In this document: one piece after another, positions 11,945 through 25,213 of the stretch
Numbering within the stretch: the stretch's first letter is position 1
How the letters are laid out: each line of letters begins with the position of its first letter
NCBI RefSeq assembly: GCF_000499385.1
Contig: NW_013652595.1
Span: forward strand, 1-56,344
Length of the DNA: 56,344 bases
Reading direction: 5' to 3'
DNA from: Eimeria necatrix
Lineage: Eukaryota > Apicomplexa > Conoidasida > Eucoccidiorida > Eimeriidae
The notes under the pieces: model-generated
What the model was told of the DNA's origin: nothing
The model's input: the letters and a program-made list of their open reading frames with translations, nothing else
The model's database searches: none
Program-made: the position numbers and the translations under genes

Positions 11945-12030
11945 AGACGAAACAAGTGTGGCATTCAAATGACAAGTGGCCCCGAGCTTAGTTTTACTGC
12001 GGCAGTAATGCGCAACAAGCTGAGTTGCAG
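11945..12030 (+). repeat. Left flank of the 0.95-kb array, similar to its right flank
   Basis: The segment around agtgtggcattcaaatg at 11955 resembles agtgtggcgtgcaaatgg at 14953, just past the right end of the array. Identity over about 75 bp is only around 60-65% by eye, so this is tentative. If real, the array is bracketed by diverged direct repeats. Confidence 0.4.
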
Positions 12031-12159
12031 GTTCATACTCAAAGTTGCATTGGGGCCGCGGCAGATTCTATGAGCTCGTCAACGATTGTAGTTCCTCCGA
12101 GGATTGGTGCGACTCTCCAATCCATAAGCACAGGCGGCGCGCCTAGCAACGTTGAATAA

Positions 12160-12177
12160 AGTATCCTCTAGGATACT
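12160..12177. other. Small inverted repeat at the start of array unit 1
   Basis: agtatcc and ggatact pair around a 4-nt loop (tcta). It is seen only in the first unit. Units 2 and 3 have unrelated bases at the aligned place. Confidence 0.5.
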
Positions 12178-12221
12178 GAGTTGCGGCTGAGCTGTGTAGG
12201 CAAGCGTGGCGTGCAGGATGT

Positions 12222-13177
12222 GACACTCTGGCTGCGTCCTTTTAGTGCTGGACCTTCAATTAAATTTTTAGATAAAACTATTGAGATTGTGTGCTGTCTC
12301 CAAATTGTTTCTCAGGCGATATCTTATGCGAGACAGAGTAGATGTTTTGGAGAATGCAAAGCGCTACACGCGAATTGCGCATTGTGCGCCGACGGCATTT
12401 TGCAATAGGTGGGTATGCACCGGGCCAGCAGGCTCAATTGCTTTTGCGTGTTTTGACTTGAGATGGATGTGAGATTAGGTCAGCTTCTACAGCTAGACGG
12501 TGGCGCAAGGGTTTGCGGAGCTCCGCGAGAGCGTGTACAAATGCGATGCCAGGGGATGGCTTTGTTTGGGCGAGTACGGGATGATGTCAGCTGCTAGGAA
12601 CACACCCAAAGGGTATACTGGGCTACCGTGCCACTGCTTGCGACATTCCTGTATCCCTTGCCGCCAGAGATGTGTGTACCTAAGTAAGTCTAATAAAGCA
12701 TTCTTGGCGTGAAAGCAAGTCGCGATTGCGGCACACGTAGGGACAACAAATTGTGTTGGCCAATGTAACTTAACGAAAGGGTTTTGTAAATGTGAAGATT
12801 GTGAGAGAGAACTCACACGCTGTTCATGCAGTTCATTATCTGGGATTGGTTCTTCTACATATGCGTGATCCAAAACAAGGTTCGTGTATTTCCGCCACGT
12901 GAACAGGACTCTGACTGCGCATCACGTTCCTCTCGCCACCTTACTGCTTCATTAAGTAAGCTCCAGGGCGAGCTGGAATGTGCAATTATGTGCAACGCAA
13001 CAGTGGTCCACGGGTCAAAATTGTCATCATCTCACGTCCACGGAGGAGCAAAACCGAAGCTGCCACATTCACCTCAAGCTGCGATGCAGGCGTGTAGGCG
13101 GTCTACACCAAATGACATATCGACTGGAAAACGTAATTGCTGTTGAGTCGTGTAAACGAGCGTCATGTAGAGGTCTC
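12222..13177 (+). repeat. 0.95-kb array, unit 1 (complete)
   Basis: Full unit of 956 bp measured from anchor to anchor. It includes the taggtgggtatgcaccggg block at about 12407 and the reference order of sub-blocks used to recognise the deletion in unit 3. Confidence 0.85.
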
Positions 13178-14120
13178 GACACTCTGGCTGCGTCCTTTCG
13201 CTGCTGGATCTTCACTTGAGTCTTTACATGAGACTGTAAAGATTGTGCGCCGTCTGCAACTTGTTTCTCTGTTAATGTCTTATGCGTGACAGACTGGATA
13301 TTGTGGAGAATGCACGCGCATTGCGCATTGTGCGTCGACGACATTTTGCAATAGATGGATATGCACCGGGTCAGCAGACGCTAGTGTTCTTGCGTGATTT
13401 GAGTTGAGGTGAATATGAGATTAGGTCAGCTTCTCTACCTGGAGGGACGCAAACGGGTATGCGGTTCTCCGGTGAGAACATATACAAATGGGAGGCGAGG
13501 AGATGGCTTTGTCTGGGAGGGTGCGGGATGCTGTTAGCTGCTAGGAACGCACACAAAGGGTATGCTGCGGCGCTGTGTTACGGTTTGCGACATTCGTGCA
13601 TCCCTTGCTGCCTGTCCCTTGATAATCAAAATTAGCTCTCTAAAGCGTTGGTGTGAAAGGAAGAATAGTCGCGATAGCTGCCCACATAGGGAACGTAAAC
13701 TGTGTTTGCCAACTTTTAATGAATGGAAGATTGTGAGAGAGAACTCAAGGCATTCACGGTATTCATCATTTGAGATTGCTTTTCTACATGCATGTGGTTC
13801 ACAACGGTGTTCGTGCATTTTCACCTTGTGAACAGAAAGTACATTGCGCATGACGTTTGTTACCCTAGCTCATTACTTCGCGCAGTAAGCTCTATGGAGA
13901 GCTGCACCATGATATTATGTGCAACACTACATTGGCCGATTGCTAAAAATGATCATCTTCACACGGGCACAAACATGCCGCACCGAAGTGCTCACATTCA
14001 TCTCATCGAGTAACATGCATTGCATGCATGTAGGCAGTCTGCTAACAACACTCAATAACGCATCGGCTGGGACACCCCAATGCTGCTGAACTGCATTGAC
14101 AAGCGTGACATAGACGATTC
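13178..14120 (+). repeat. 0.95-kb array, unit 2 (complete)
   Basis: Full unit of 943 bp, colinear with unit 1 apart from small indels. A TGA interrupts the frame that is longest in unit 1, which argues against a conserved protein. Confidence 0.85.
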
Positions 14121-14539
14121 GACATTCTGGCTGCGTCCTTTCGGTGCTGGACCTTCACTTGAGTCTTTCCACGAGGCTCTTACAGTAGGGTTTCATAAAT
14201 GTACAGGTGGTAAGCGATATCCCACATGCGCTAATTGCGACCAAGAGTCCGAGACTGTTTCTTCTGCACGTGCTGGAAGCAACGGACTGATCGTGTATTT
14301 TTGCCACGTGAAGAAAGAGCCGACAGTTCATCACGTTCGTTTTGCTAGCTCAATTCTTCACCCAGTTTACTTCACAGAAATCTGAGACGTGAAATTCTGG
14401 GGCTGCAAGATTCTTCGAATTCATGCCAATGAAACACGGCACTGTATGTAAACAGTGTGCTTATCGACGTCGAATAACGCGTCGTGTAGGGCACCGCGTT
14501 GAGGTTGAGCAATGGAGGCAGGCGTGACGTGGAGGATTT
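14121..14539 (+). repeat. 0.95-kb array, unit 3 with ~0.5-kb internal deletion
   Basis: After about 65 bp matching the unit start, the sequence jumps near 14186 to text resembling unit 1 at about 12778 (agggtttcataaatg versus agggttttgtaaatg). It then runs on to the unit end, with tgtatttttgccacgtgaa matching unit 1. The missing middle is about 490-540 bp. Confidence 0.75.
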
Positions 14540-14950
14540 GACACTCTGGCTGCGTCCTTTCGGTGCTGGACCTTCACTTGGGTCTTTCCACGAGGCTCTT
14601 GAGATTGTTGGCTGTCTCTAACTTGTTTCTCAGGCGATGTCTTATGCGCGACAAGTTGGATATTGTGAAGAGTGCAAAGCGCTGCACGTGCATTGCAGAT
14701 TTTGTGTCGAGAGCACTTTGCAAAAGGTGGGTATGCATGGGGTCATCAGACGCAAGTGTCCTTGTGTGTTTTTGGTCGAAATGAATATAATATTATGCCA
14801 GCATTTTGCGCTAGGTAGAGGCGCAATGGTCTGCAGTTCCCGGGCGAGAAGGTGTACGAATTAGATGCGTGGGGATGGTTCTGTTTAGGCGAGTGCGAAA
14901 TGTTGCTAGCTGCTGGGAACGCGCATGAAGGGTATGCAGCAGAGAGGAAA
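14540..14950 (+). repeat. 0.95-kb array, unit 4 (truncated)
   Basis: Matches the first ~400 bp of units 1 and 2, up to the agggtatgc block, then stops. The following DNA resembles the left flank of the array. Confidence 0.8.
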
Positions 14951-14952
14951 TG

Positions 14953-15026
14953 AGTGTGGCGTGCAAATGGCTAATAATCTCGGGCGTAGTTCTGGTGTTA
15001 TCGTAATGGCCTGAATCGATTCGCAG
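14953..15026 (+). repeat. Right flank of the 0.95-kb array, similar to its left flank
   Basis: Weak counterpart of 11955-12030; see that entry. Both end near a tcgcag/ttgcag block. Confidence 0.4.
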
Positions 15027-16840
15027 GCGTAAAGCTGAACCTATATTGATACGAAGCAGTACTTTGCAACTCCTTTACAAGATATCCAGATACTCTATTC
15101 TCTCAGAAGTATTTGCGCAAAGCTGCAATACATGAGTATAAACCGCGTGAGCAGTAACAGTGATTGTTACAACGCCATCGGCTTTTTGAGCTATTTCAGG
15201 AAGAAAACGTGCGAGTACATTTTCTGGAACTGTTTTTTCTTGATATCGTGACAGCGTAGTCTGCTGTTTCGCACAACCGTGTGCGCAACTTCATGACGGG
15301 TGCAAGGTGAAGCCGTTCGTGGTTGCGTGTTCAGATTGTGCGCTACGCATTGAACGCTCTCAAGCATCTTGCTGGCAAACATATTGCCAGGCGTGTAGCT
15401 TTCATATCTTTAAGTGGATAATAGAAATTGTCTTGCTCACAGCGACGGCAAAAGAGGTCATCCTACTCTGCTGGAACCAGAAAAGCTCCACGCTAACGGT
15501 AGTAGGTAAAGAGTTCTTGATAAATCAAAATGTACGTGCTAGAGTTGTTCGCTGTTGTCTCTGGGCGTTGATTTTTGTTCTTCAAAGAATTGAATCGTAA
15601 GACAAGAAAACACTTCAGAGTCTGAATATTTTTGCAGGGCGAGACATGCCTTCATGAAAGCTGTATGTACAAATGTGGCAAGCGAAGACAATGCGTACCA
15701 GTATCACGGCATCAAAACCTTGTTAAAAATGAATTAAGTAGCTGGTATCAGTGTGGTTTTAACGCTACACGTGCTTTCTATGATTCAACCCTCAGTTATT
15801 GGGGAGGTGCATGAACGTTGTGTCATTTCTTCCCCGAAAATAGTATTGACAAAGCAACCGTCCGTATGTTTCTATCTAGAAATTTTCAGGTAATTTTTCT
15901 CGGAATAAAGTTTATTTCGTGTTTTGCAGAAGAATCGCAACATGAGTTGGGTGAATATTGTACTTTGCAAATGTTCTGGAGCCATGGCGGCGATCTTCCT
16001 ACTCTACTCTATTTACTGCACTGTTGTCCTGGTAAAGGAATCTAAGGTGCCGATGCATTTCAGAAAGTGCCAACCAAGCAGGGAACATTTTTTCGCACTT
16101 TGAATGTGGGGATAAAAGCTACAGAAAATGATAAAAGCGGCAGACTTTCTGCGCGACCGATTCAACTCAAGGCGATTTAAAGGCGAATGCCACCTCATAA
16201 TTACTTTCATAATCGGCAATGGAGCTATCCGCTATACATAATCGCATGCGACTGCCTGAGTTGGGTTAAATCTTTTATGTTTCTTTTCCCAGCTCATGAG
16301 CTGACAGATGCTACGGTTGCTGGTAGCTTACTGACTTGCGCTATTTCTTAGACCCTCGCGACACACATTTTTTTCTTCGCATCTCAGGAGATCAAAGCAA
16401 TCTTTGCGTAAGCTATCGTGTATTTCAGTGTAACTACGTCATTAGAATCGTCCATCTTTCGAAATGTGATTCGTCATACTCGGCCTCATAACTTTCTGAA
16501 GAAATACAAAGATATCATTCCATGTGGATGCTCAAAAATAGCGATTCCAGGTTGCGATGAACAGAAAGTTTTTGGAATACTGCTCCAGCCTGTCATCTGG
16601 GGATCGCAAAAGATTGAGTGGCACTTGATGATAGAAATTTCTTTCTGAGAATGAAAATGCCGCATTGTCCAGGCTCTTGCCACCAGCGTTCAGTGTTCAT
16701 GATTTTTTGATAAACTGGTAATCTAGCTTATAGCGGTAGTGACTAACCAAATTTCAGCTCGCGTGGACAAGCGTATACATTTCTACGTTCTTTGGTGCTT
16801 TTGAGACACAACGACTACAATCTTTAGTAAGACTAGAAGA
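15027..16840. other. Stretch with no supportable gene
   Basis: Frames up to about 97 codons (15307-15600) with no recognisable motif. No repeat or hairpin of note. Confidence 0.6.
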
Positions 16841-16907
16841 TTCAAATGTCTCCGGTCTCTTCGTCGCATTAAGCTTCAAATGTCTCCGGACTCTCCTCGC
16901 ATTAAAT
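16841..16907 (+). repeat. Two-copy tandem duplication, 34-bp unit
   Basis: ttcaaatgtctccgg starts at 16841 and again at 16875. Each copy ends with tcgcattaa. Only a few mismatches separate the two copies. Confidence 0.9.
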
Positions 16908-19900
16908 GTCAAAAAATGCCCTCGTTTTCATCCGTTCTGTTCTTTTTAGTGGTTCCCTGCTAGCGAATAGAGCAAGGCCTTTTGCTCAGCAGCCACGTAG
17001 TTATTGGATGCATTTGCGCCTTGAGCCCCTCTGCACAATAGTTGAACTATGTTCCGCGTATCCCCTTTTCCCAAATACTATAGCAGTGCACTCTTTGACG
17101 GCTGCTAGATCATTTCGATGTTTCGGCATGGAAACACTTGTGTTGCAGACTGTGTTTCTTTACGTTTTCAACTGCTATTAAATTTATTCATCGCCCGTAA
17201 TTTTTTTACCAAAGTTCGCTAGAGACGCTTGCCCTCAAAAATGGTTTCAGCTAGTGCGTTCGCTTTTCCGCCTTAGCATCTGCATTCTGGAAAGCTAGAA
17301 ACATTGCCAGCATGCTGCTTGTGGCTGAGAAAACGTGTTTAGAAAGTTTAGCAGGTGTCATGCAAATGCTTGGAGGCTCTCACAAATTTTTTATACCTAT
17401 CATCGCAGCGTTGGCGTGCTCATACTCATATTTGGAAACATTTTGCTGTCTCTCCAACCACTGATGCAAAATGCCACAATTCCCGAATGATTTACAAAAG
17501 CAAACAAAATTTCAGATGCGCGTTCTGTGAGGTTTCTGCATTTCAATTCAGAAGAGTTCAAGGCGTCACGTCTGGCACGTTCATGACGCAAATTATTCCA
17601 TGTAATGAACTGACGCATACCAAGAGAAAAAGGTAATTAATGAATAATATAACAACATCCGGAAATTTGTCTTCCGAGATGCAAGTCCATAGCACCAGGG
17701 TAGTTTCCACATCGTCCACATTTAATCATCTTGGATTGGATTGTTTACATGACCCTGCAAATCTTCATTTCACGGACAGCTTAGAGTCATGCAAAATTAT
17801 GACACTAAAACATCAAATTTTTTCATGAGCAAAAAAGATGAGAGACTCCACTCTTTAAGAAATTTGACGCGTGTTTCTTCATCGCTCTTGCTCGCAGGCT
17901 AGCGAACCGGCTACATATGTGGTTGCTGATACAATCAGGTTCTTAATGCGTAAATTACTGTTAACTGCTTGTAGCTCTGAACTTGTATATATACTAGAAT
18001 ATTACAATGCGCAAAACCCATTAACTCAACAACGCACACAAATTTTGCAAACACAAATACGTGCATGTGGTTGCACCTAACTTGGCCATGTGTAAGAGTC
18101 CTTTGAGGCCAGATAGGTGGTACAGTTGATTTGAACGGTTTTTGGGTATGTAGGATTACTGGGTCAATTTTGATGTGCCCGGTTACGGCTTCCAGATTAA
18201 TATCGAGCGCTCAAAGATATCGCGTAAGTCGGGAAGGCAGCAACAGCTCGTGAGTGCACTGTGCTTAATTATTCGTCTATTACTCAATAGTACTTTTCCA
18301 AGTGATTACATACCCGGCAGCACGATATGTATGTGGCGAAATAGTGGGTTGACTGATGGGTGCTTTAGTGAAGGGGAACATTAACCGCGAAATAAGACGC
18401 CTTTTACATTGCACACTAGCGAAAACCCTGGAAATGCTTAGAGAGCCTGAATCTCAATTTCCTTTTTGTGTTTTCCACAACTAGCACCTGATTTGCTGAA
18501 AAAACCGTTGTAAAATTTCGAGGGGGCTGTATGCTGTATGCGTGCGTTGTGATGTGCTGAATGTTTTCGTTGAAAGCAAGAGGCTTTTCTTGACTTTAGG
18601 TACGTTGCGTGATATTCTAGATTGTGCGTGATTCGGTGGTCGATGGACTGTTCACATTGGAGAACAGGAGACACTTAATCAAGAATGAGGAGAACATCTC
18701 TTTATCAGGACATGCCATACCAGATAGTGCTCAAACAAAATTCCGGATACGCTAAAGATGTGAAGAGAAAAAGAAAAAGCCCCACTAGTTTCCAGCAATC
18801 GGCATTCTCGTCAATCGCATCTGACACCAGCTCTGCCAGCTATATGTAGGCAAGTCCACATGCATAAGGAATTACTGCATTTTCCTCTAAACTGCTTGCA
18901 AAAGTGTGTGAAAAATATTTAGTGAATCGGCGCAAAGTTGCACTGTGCGACAATGTCTTAGCATTGACAGCTGGAAAAAAAGGGGCTTGCAGAGGTGCTG
19001 CAGCTGGCCAATGTTCATTCAACAGCAAGGCTTGCAACCACAAGAAGACAAATGAACCAAATAGAAAGCCACCTTTCATTCAGGTGATGCGGAATACTTG
19101 CACATCAGCAAACGCTTTTCAGGATGCGCAAGCATACAGAAGAATCCAGAAAGATGCTGCTGCTTACATTTTACAGCAAACAGTCACGGTGTCAGTAAAG
19201 CAGGTCGAAAGGAAACGATTACAAAAGCACTTAAACGTGACACAGGGATCTTGCATGCTCTACGGCAATGTGGCTGTATGTGGTATGCGACAACCCAGTC
19301 TGTAAGCGAAACGCTGCTCAATTATTAGCAACAAGCATACCATCTGCTTGAAGCGCGAATTTTTTGGCGACTACCTATTATTTCGGAGAATGTATTGAAG
19401 CTGGCTAATTTGATGCATTGACAAAAACCGCTGCGATTCAAGCATCGTGGGATAGCAAGAGTGTGCTGCGATTGTAATAGTGCGCATGAAAGCGCAATCC
19501 CACGTGCTTTTGCTTTTTAGTAGAACCAGCGGTAGCTCCCCCTAGATGTCAAGAATATCGCACTAATTTTTTTCCTGTTGAAGATAGTGCGCTTCATGGC
19601 ATATTCTCCTGAACTCAAGTGAAAATCACACTCGACAAACTTTTGTGGGCTAGTTCTTGAGATTGCACTTTACCAACTAGCTTTATACATACATGCAACA
19701 TGTAGCCGCTTAACTTGGGTGTAAAATATGGTCCAGCTACAAGGCAAAAACGTTAAGTACATGCCAAACGATTTGATAGATATGGCAAATGGCTGGTGAA
19801 TCTTAACTAGACGCACGGAATTCACATTCGCTGATGAGCTTCTGATCCATTGGTCCAGAAAACTCTTATTCTTGTTGAACATGGAGTCACACGCCGATAT

Positions 19901-22900
19901 GCGGCAATGCCCTGCACCAAATTAGCTGCTTTAATGTACGTGTCGCCTGCACTAATCGTTTGGGTGTGCAGATGACAAACATCACATATATCAAATACTG
20001 TTTTCTATCTTCAAATGAAAGACATGAAATGGTCTCTTTGTGCGCTAACAAACAGTTTTATTTTAGCGGCCTACTGTTATTGGTTAGCTGCCGCCCTAAA
20101 GAGCAAAGGGACACATGTAAAGGTAGACCTACCCAAAGCTACAAGCAAATCGCAAAAGCACTTAAAACGTCTGGACTGTAGGACCAAGGGTCGGGAGATA
20201 ACAGGACGAATTCTAAATCACACATTTCAAGCTGCAAAGGCAACTATCGGCTGTAGAACGATATTAAATCAATGCAGATAGAGCAGAACCGTCAATAGAG
20301 CAATGGTTGCCACTATGATCGTGGGCAAGCAAACCTGAGAATGACGAAATTTGTCTTGTAAGCACCGCCAATCTTCCAGAAGGACCACATTGCATGTTGC
20401 TGACAGAACATGAACTGTATTTCGGCAACTTTGTTGATGCTACCCAGATTGTAGGCTCTTTTTGGGAAAACGTTCGATTAGTGCTTTCTCGCGGAGACAA
20501 CAAAGCATGATATTTGTGAGTTTGCAATATTTGGTCACGATTTCAATCAACTATGCACAAATCAGATTGATAAGCATTGTGCACATGACGTTTGCAGAAG
20601 ATTACAAGCACACACATCATCAATCCTTCCACCAGCTCGCTGATACATCAGTTTCATGCCTGCTGAACACAGGCTGTGCGCAACTGAATGCATCTTCTCT
20701 AGTGCTTCAAACTAGGTCTGGAGCATAAACGAATTTTCTCATCTTGAAGTTCTGTAGCATCATCTCTCCGCTTGCATTGTTTTTCTCTATACGTCCAAAC
20801 ACAGTCAGCACTGTCTAGCAATTCAGTAAGCTGTCTATTAAGTAAGTTGAGTCAACCATTTGGAAGGGAGTATGCTTTGCGCATTACGCACAGGTTTTCC
20901 GTTGCTGCAAACCGTTTTATGTTGCCTTGCAGATTACTAAATTCAGTGTGGGTCAGGCTTTTGTTTTTGTTCTCGTATGCCGCTTTCAGGAGAATTCTTC
21001 CCTCCAAAGTGATATGCGCACTGTGTGAACGCTCGATCCGCACTGCATTAATGTTCATGCTTTTAATTCGCCAGAAGGTCCCTGCCAGCATGTTAAGCAA
21101 AATAATGCTTTAAAGAAGAGCAAGAGATAGCTCATTTTAGGATCGCAACAAGTGAATGTAATGAGCTTCACTGATAAGGGTTGGGGATTCGCCATAATGG
21201 CCACAAACCGTCTCGGCTACTGCTCACCATGCGAAAAGCAATGTCAGAGCCCGTAGAGCAGTGGACGCCAGTGTACCTTCAAAGGATGCGATGACCAGTG
21301 GCTGCTACGTATGCGCAGAGGTAGCTAATTTGTATATGTCTTACCAGGTCCACGTTCCTGGAACCGACGGCTTCAAGAGGCAAAATGCAACAGTGTTTTT
21401 GCATGTGTTGGCTGGGCGCTTCTGCAAATTTTCTGAAGTGCTAAAATCTTTCGAAAGGCAAACATTGCTCACTCTTTGAAACAGAAACGGTTTGCATGAA
21501 GTTCCTGCGAAATATCCTGACATTCTGACGACCGTGGAGTTTGCACTTGCATGAAAGGCTGTACGCTGCTCTGTTATTGGGCTGAATGACAGTTTTGTAG
21601 ACGCCAGGTCTAAAATGGGGGCAACGCAAAAGCGGAGGCACTATAATAACATACCTATAATAATGACCACTCGGCGTCTAGTAATCAGATAAAAAAAGCG
21701 ACTGTAATTTACTGCGCTGTTACTACGTTGGTATCGCGACGCTTGCTGACCTGCGGAAGCCCAGCAGGCACCTACAGCAAGTCTGTCACAAATATTGCGA
21801 TTATCAGATTCCCTGGTCGGTTCGAATAACTATTCTGACGATCTTATATTGCCTGATTATTTTCCGGGAAAGTGCCGTCTCAGGAAAAGGTGGCGAGTTT
21901 TCGAATACAGGTAGGCGCCGCAGCCAATGTGCGCGTGATAGCACATGAAATGTCTGCGTGCCTTCTCAAAGTTAGCGATAATTCCAAAAGCACGCATCGA
22001 TGGACTTCTTCGTCGCATAGATATCCATATGTTTTACCGGCAGCAAGACAAATGGCAATTTGAAAGTTCGCAATGTTTTGACAGCTTCAAGGAACTGCCT
22101 GTGCGAGCTTCGTCCTGCAGCAAGTGCTCGACACTGATAAATTAAACGACTACACTAACATATGAGGCGACTGCGGGCACGTCTATCGTTTTCGATGCAG
22201 AGGAAAGTGGAAGAGCCAGAGCTTCTTGCTATTGCAAACGGCTTCTGGGGAGTGGATCGCCTCCGGGGGAAACGACCTAATGCAACATGTTCCTCCCTGC
22301 CCAAAATGCCCTTTAAAAGCCATTTGAATATACAATCTGTGAAGGAAAGTGATGCCTTTAGAACGGATGGCAGTGTAAAAGCCGACAAAGTCCGTTCGCT
22401 AACAACTACGCTTTGCTAGTGTGCGTTCTGTAGGCGCACGAAGCTTTGTTCCCACAAACCTGATCCGTTCATACATGCAGTATCTATAAATACTATTTTT
22501 TTCGCCGAAGGACAAGCTTTTTGGGTCTGTACAGGAATCAGTTGAAGAAACCAAGAATAAGAAGTAACGGCATACTATCTGCTGCGCAGATACAATCAGC
22601 TTCGGTCTTTCCGAGGAGGATTCTATCACGGTCGTCTACGCTAGATATGTACTTTCGTATATTAGGAAATCTTCGAGAAGCTTTGCGAATGCCACAGCAA
22701 GCTTTTTGTTTCATGATTGTTGCTGTGCTTTGAGAAGCCTTGAACTTCGCTTCCCAAAACGGTTCTGAATAATTTTTTTTGGTTCGTTTCAGCCGTATGT
22801 CATTGTATCAGGGTTAGCGCAGGACATACCGAATGCAGCACTTCTGCTTCAGATGTGGCTCGCACTTCAGATGTGTGAGCTACTTTGTTTCCCCAGAGAG

Positions 22901-23354
22901 TTGCGCGTAGATCCTCGTCTTTGATTTACATGTAAGGCTTGGTGTTGGTTGGCCCCGTTGCATGTTTATCTGGGGCTTCTGTTCGCAGCTCATCTGCGAG
23001 AAGCATCTGCACGTGCGCGCATGCACTGACGGACTGCATGTTCTGCTCAGGCACTGTTTGCTTGGCCTTCCACGTCAAAAGGGCTCCCGGTCATGCGTCC
23101 ACAAAATCTTGCACGTAAGACGCCGTGTACTTTGTGCTGGGGGCCCAACGTAAGGAAAACGCTAAAGCTTTTCGCCGATATCAGATGTTTGTCTGGAAAA
23201 TGTAGAGCTGTTTCATCAAGAGTATTACGAATTTTTACCGTGTACGAGCTCTTTGCCGCACTGAGTCAAAGAACAGACAAACTTCTGATGGGTAGCGGAG
23301 AGCCGCTAGTTGCATCCAGATGCGTCTCTAACACGCGCGAGAAGTTTCATGCAT
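16908..23354. other. Long stretch with no supportable gene or clear repeat
   Basis: About 6.4 kb. The longest frame is a plus-strand run of 133 codons at 18904-19305, lysine- and glutamine-rich, with no recognised domain. A short similarity, (a/g)caaaagcacttaaa, links 19223 and 20152 but does not extend. No hairpin stood out. Confidence 0.6.
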
Positions 23355-23929
23355 GCTGAGTCTCACCTGGGGCTACTCCTGTGAGGGGCGCAGAAGTCCC
23401 GTACAGATTGAGGATGCCAGATGAATGGAGTAGAATGCATAGCGTGCAATAACATGGCATAGTTCTTTGGCATGCGTGTTGAGCTGGGAGTATGACACCG
23501 GATGCCGTTGCACGCAAAAGTATCAGCACTGCATCTGCGTGTTGTACTAGCTTGTTTCAGGGCAGATTTTGCGGTTTATAGGGAGCTCAATGGATCACAC
23601 TGGGACTACGTCCTGAACAGGACCTTCCGAGAACGTGTGAAGTTTTGAAAACTAGCTTCGGTGCTGTGTCGTTGTAGTTTCTCCTTGAAGCCAGAAGTAG
23701 AATGTGGTTTCTTTGTTTCAGGCATTATGTATCTAGGAGATCACACGTAGGAATTGCCTAGCGTTTCCACCTAGCGACAAGAATGGCGTGTTTTCTTCAT
23801 CAGAGAATTAGATTTGGTAGTTGGTGAAGCTGTCATGTTACTTTTTCGCGGTGCAGTTTTTCAATTTGTACGCAGACGGTGAGCCCGCCGACGTTTATGA
23901 ATCAAATGGGATAATGTTCTTCATGCAAC

Positions 23930-24099
23930 GCTTTCGCTGCTTCAAACCAAACGTGTAACCAGAAAAAAAGGTCCAAGCAAGTGATCAATATGCAGCACCT
24001 TCCCCAAAATGCAGCGCGTCGAATCTAGAACTACACTATGCGATTTCGAATTCAAAACGCAACGGAACGTCGAACACATATACGTCCGACAATTCCCCG
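23930..24099 (-). repeat. Inverted copy of a segment of the same array
   Basis: The reverse complement of this segment aligns to 25046-25213 over almost its full length, with ggttacacgttt, gatca and gcgaaagc blocks in matching order. A shorter direct-orientation relative lies at 26959-27032. The segment is therefore an inversion or inverted insertion inside an otherwise head-to-tail array. Confidence 0.85.
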
Positions 24100-24812
24100 C
24101 CCACCCTCCTCTGTTTGTCATGCCGCTCTGAAGACGTGTTTTATTTCGGCGTCTTATCGAAAGAAAACCTTTGAAGTATTGCATATATGTCTCGTGTCAC
24201 GTGAGGCAACTCCTGTATGGGGCGTAGGAATCCCATGCAGAGTGAAAAGGTCAAATAGATGGAGCCCAGTACACAACGTGCAGCAACATGGTTCGTGCTC
24301 TGGCATGCGTAGTGAGCTGGGAGTATGGCGCTGTGCCGCAGTCGCTCGCCGAATTATTTGCATTGCATTTTGTGCGTTGTAGATACTTGTTCCAGCACAG
24401 GATCCACGGTTGGTAGCCAGTCCAAAGGATCACGCTGGGTCTGCGTCTTCAACGGGATCCTTCAAGCGCGTGTGAAGGTTTTGACACCATTTTGGGTGTT
24501 GCGTTGTATCTTTTTCGTGATGCTGGAAGTGGAATGCGGTTTCTTTGTTTCAGGCAGTATGTGTCTCGGAGGTCAGGCGTTGAAGCTGCTTGACGCTTCC
24601 ACCTAGCGACAAGAATGGCCTGCTTTCGTGACTTAAAATTAGCTTTGGCTTATGGCGGAGCTGTTGTGTTACTTTTTCGCAGAATAGCGTTACAAATTTT
24701 CCCAAGGCGGTGAGCTTGCTGACACTGGCTAAGGGGGTGGCAAATGCTGTATTTCGCGCGTTGCGGATGCAACAGAAAACTGTAATTGTGCAAAGCATGG
24801 GCAGAGCTGCGT

Positions 24813-24838
24813 GAAATGCCGGGTTGCACCGGCGTTTC
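24813..24838. other. 10-bp hairpin with one G-T wobble, first copy
   Basis: gaaatgccgg (24813-24822) pairs with ccggcgtttc (24829-24838) around a 6-nt loop. The homologous position at 25652 has a perfect stem. The one change between arms leaves a G-T (G-U in RNA) pair, so pairing is preserved. Confidence 0.75.
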
Positions 24839-25045
24839 GTTGTTTGCGGGTGCAGATAACTCACATGAGATGTTCCACTTGCGTGTCGGGAAGTTTTTGT
24901 TGGTTGGTCTATGGCATTCTGTGTCTGATTCATTTCGATAGAAGCAGGCGACGTAGTCCCTGCGGGCTGCATATGGTGCGAAACGATTAGTCATGGTTTT
25001 GGAAAACATTCTTCTATATAGGGTCAGTCGAGAAGAGTGTATGCA

Positions 25046-25213
25046 GGGAATTGCCGAAAGGGTTTTTATTCGACATGCTGTCGCTCTTTGAATCCGAAAT
25101 CACACAAAGTGTTTCAACAATCGTCGCGCTGCGCTTCTTGCAAGATGTCGAATACTGATCATTTGCTGGGGTCCATTTTCCTGGTTACACGTTTGGCTGG
25201 AAGAAGCGAAAGC
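25046..25213 (+). repeat. Direct-orientation partner of the inverted segment
   Basis: Pairs with 23930-24099 in opposite orientation, about 0.95 kb apart between inner ends. Its left extension to 25025 (cagtcgag) matches 26959 in the third copy. Confidence 0.85.

Larger units (their letters stand above)
12120..14950 (+). repeat. Degenerate tandem array, ~0.95-kb unit, about 3 units
   Basis: The anchor gacactctggctgcgtcc begins at 12222, 13178, 14121 (one mismatch) and 14540, giving spacings of 956, 943 and 419. The first two intervals are full units that align along their whole length. They share agattgtgagagagaactca, a tgtattt/tgcattt...ccacgtgaa-like block and ggctttgt near their middles. 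Unit 3 is internally deleted and unit 4 is cut off after about 400 bp. Some plus-strand frames recur between units (for example LWLRPF-x-AGPS), but differences are spread over all codon positions and stops interrupt, so I do not call a gene. Confidence 0.9.

Noticed and set aside
12181..14864. Related plus-strand frames (LWLRPF-type) in the 0.95-kb units as a small gene family
   Set aside because: Changes between units 1 and 4 fall on all codon positions, and stops interrupt units 2 and 4.
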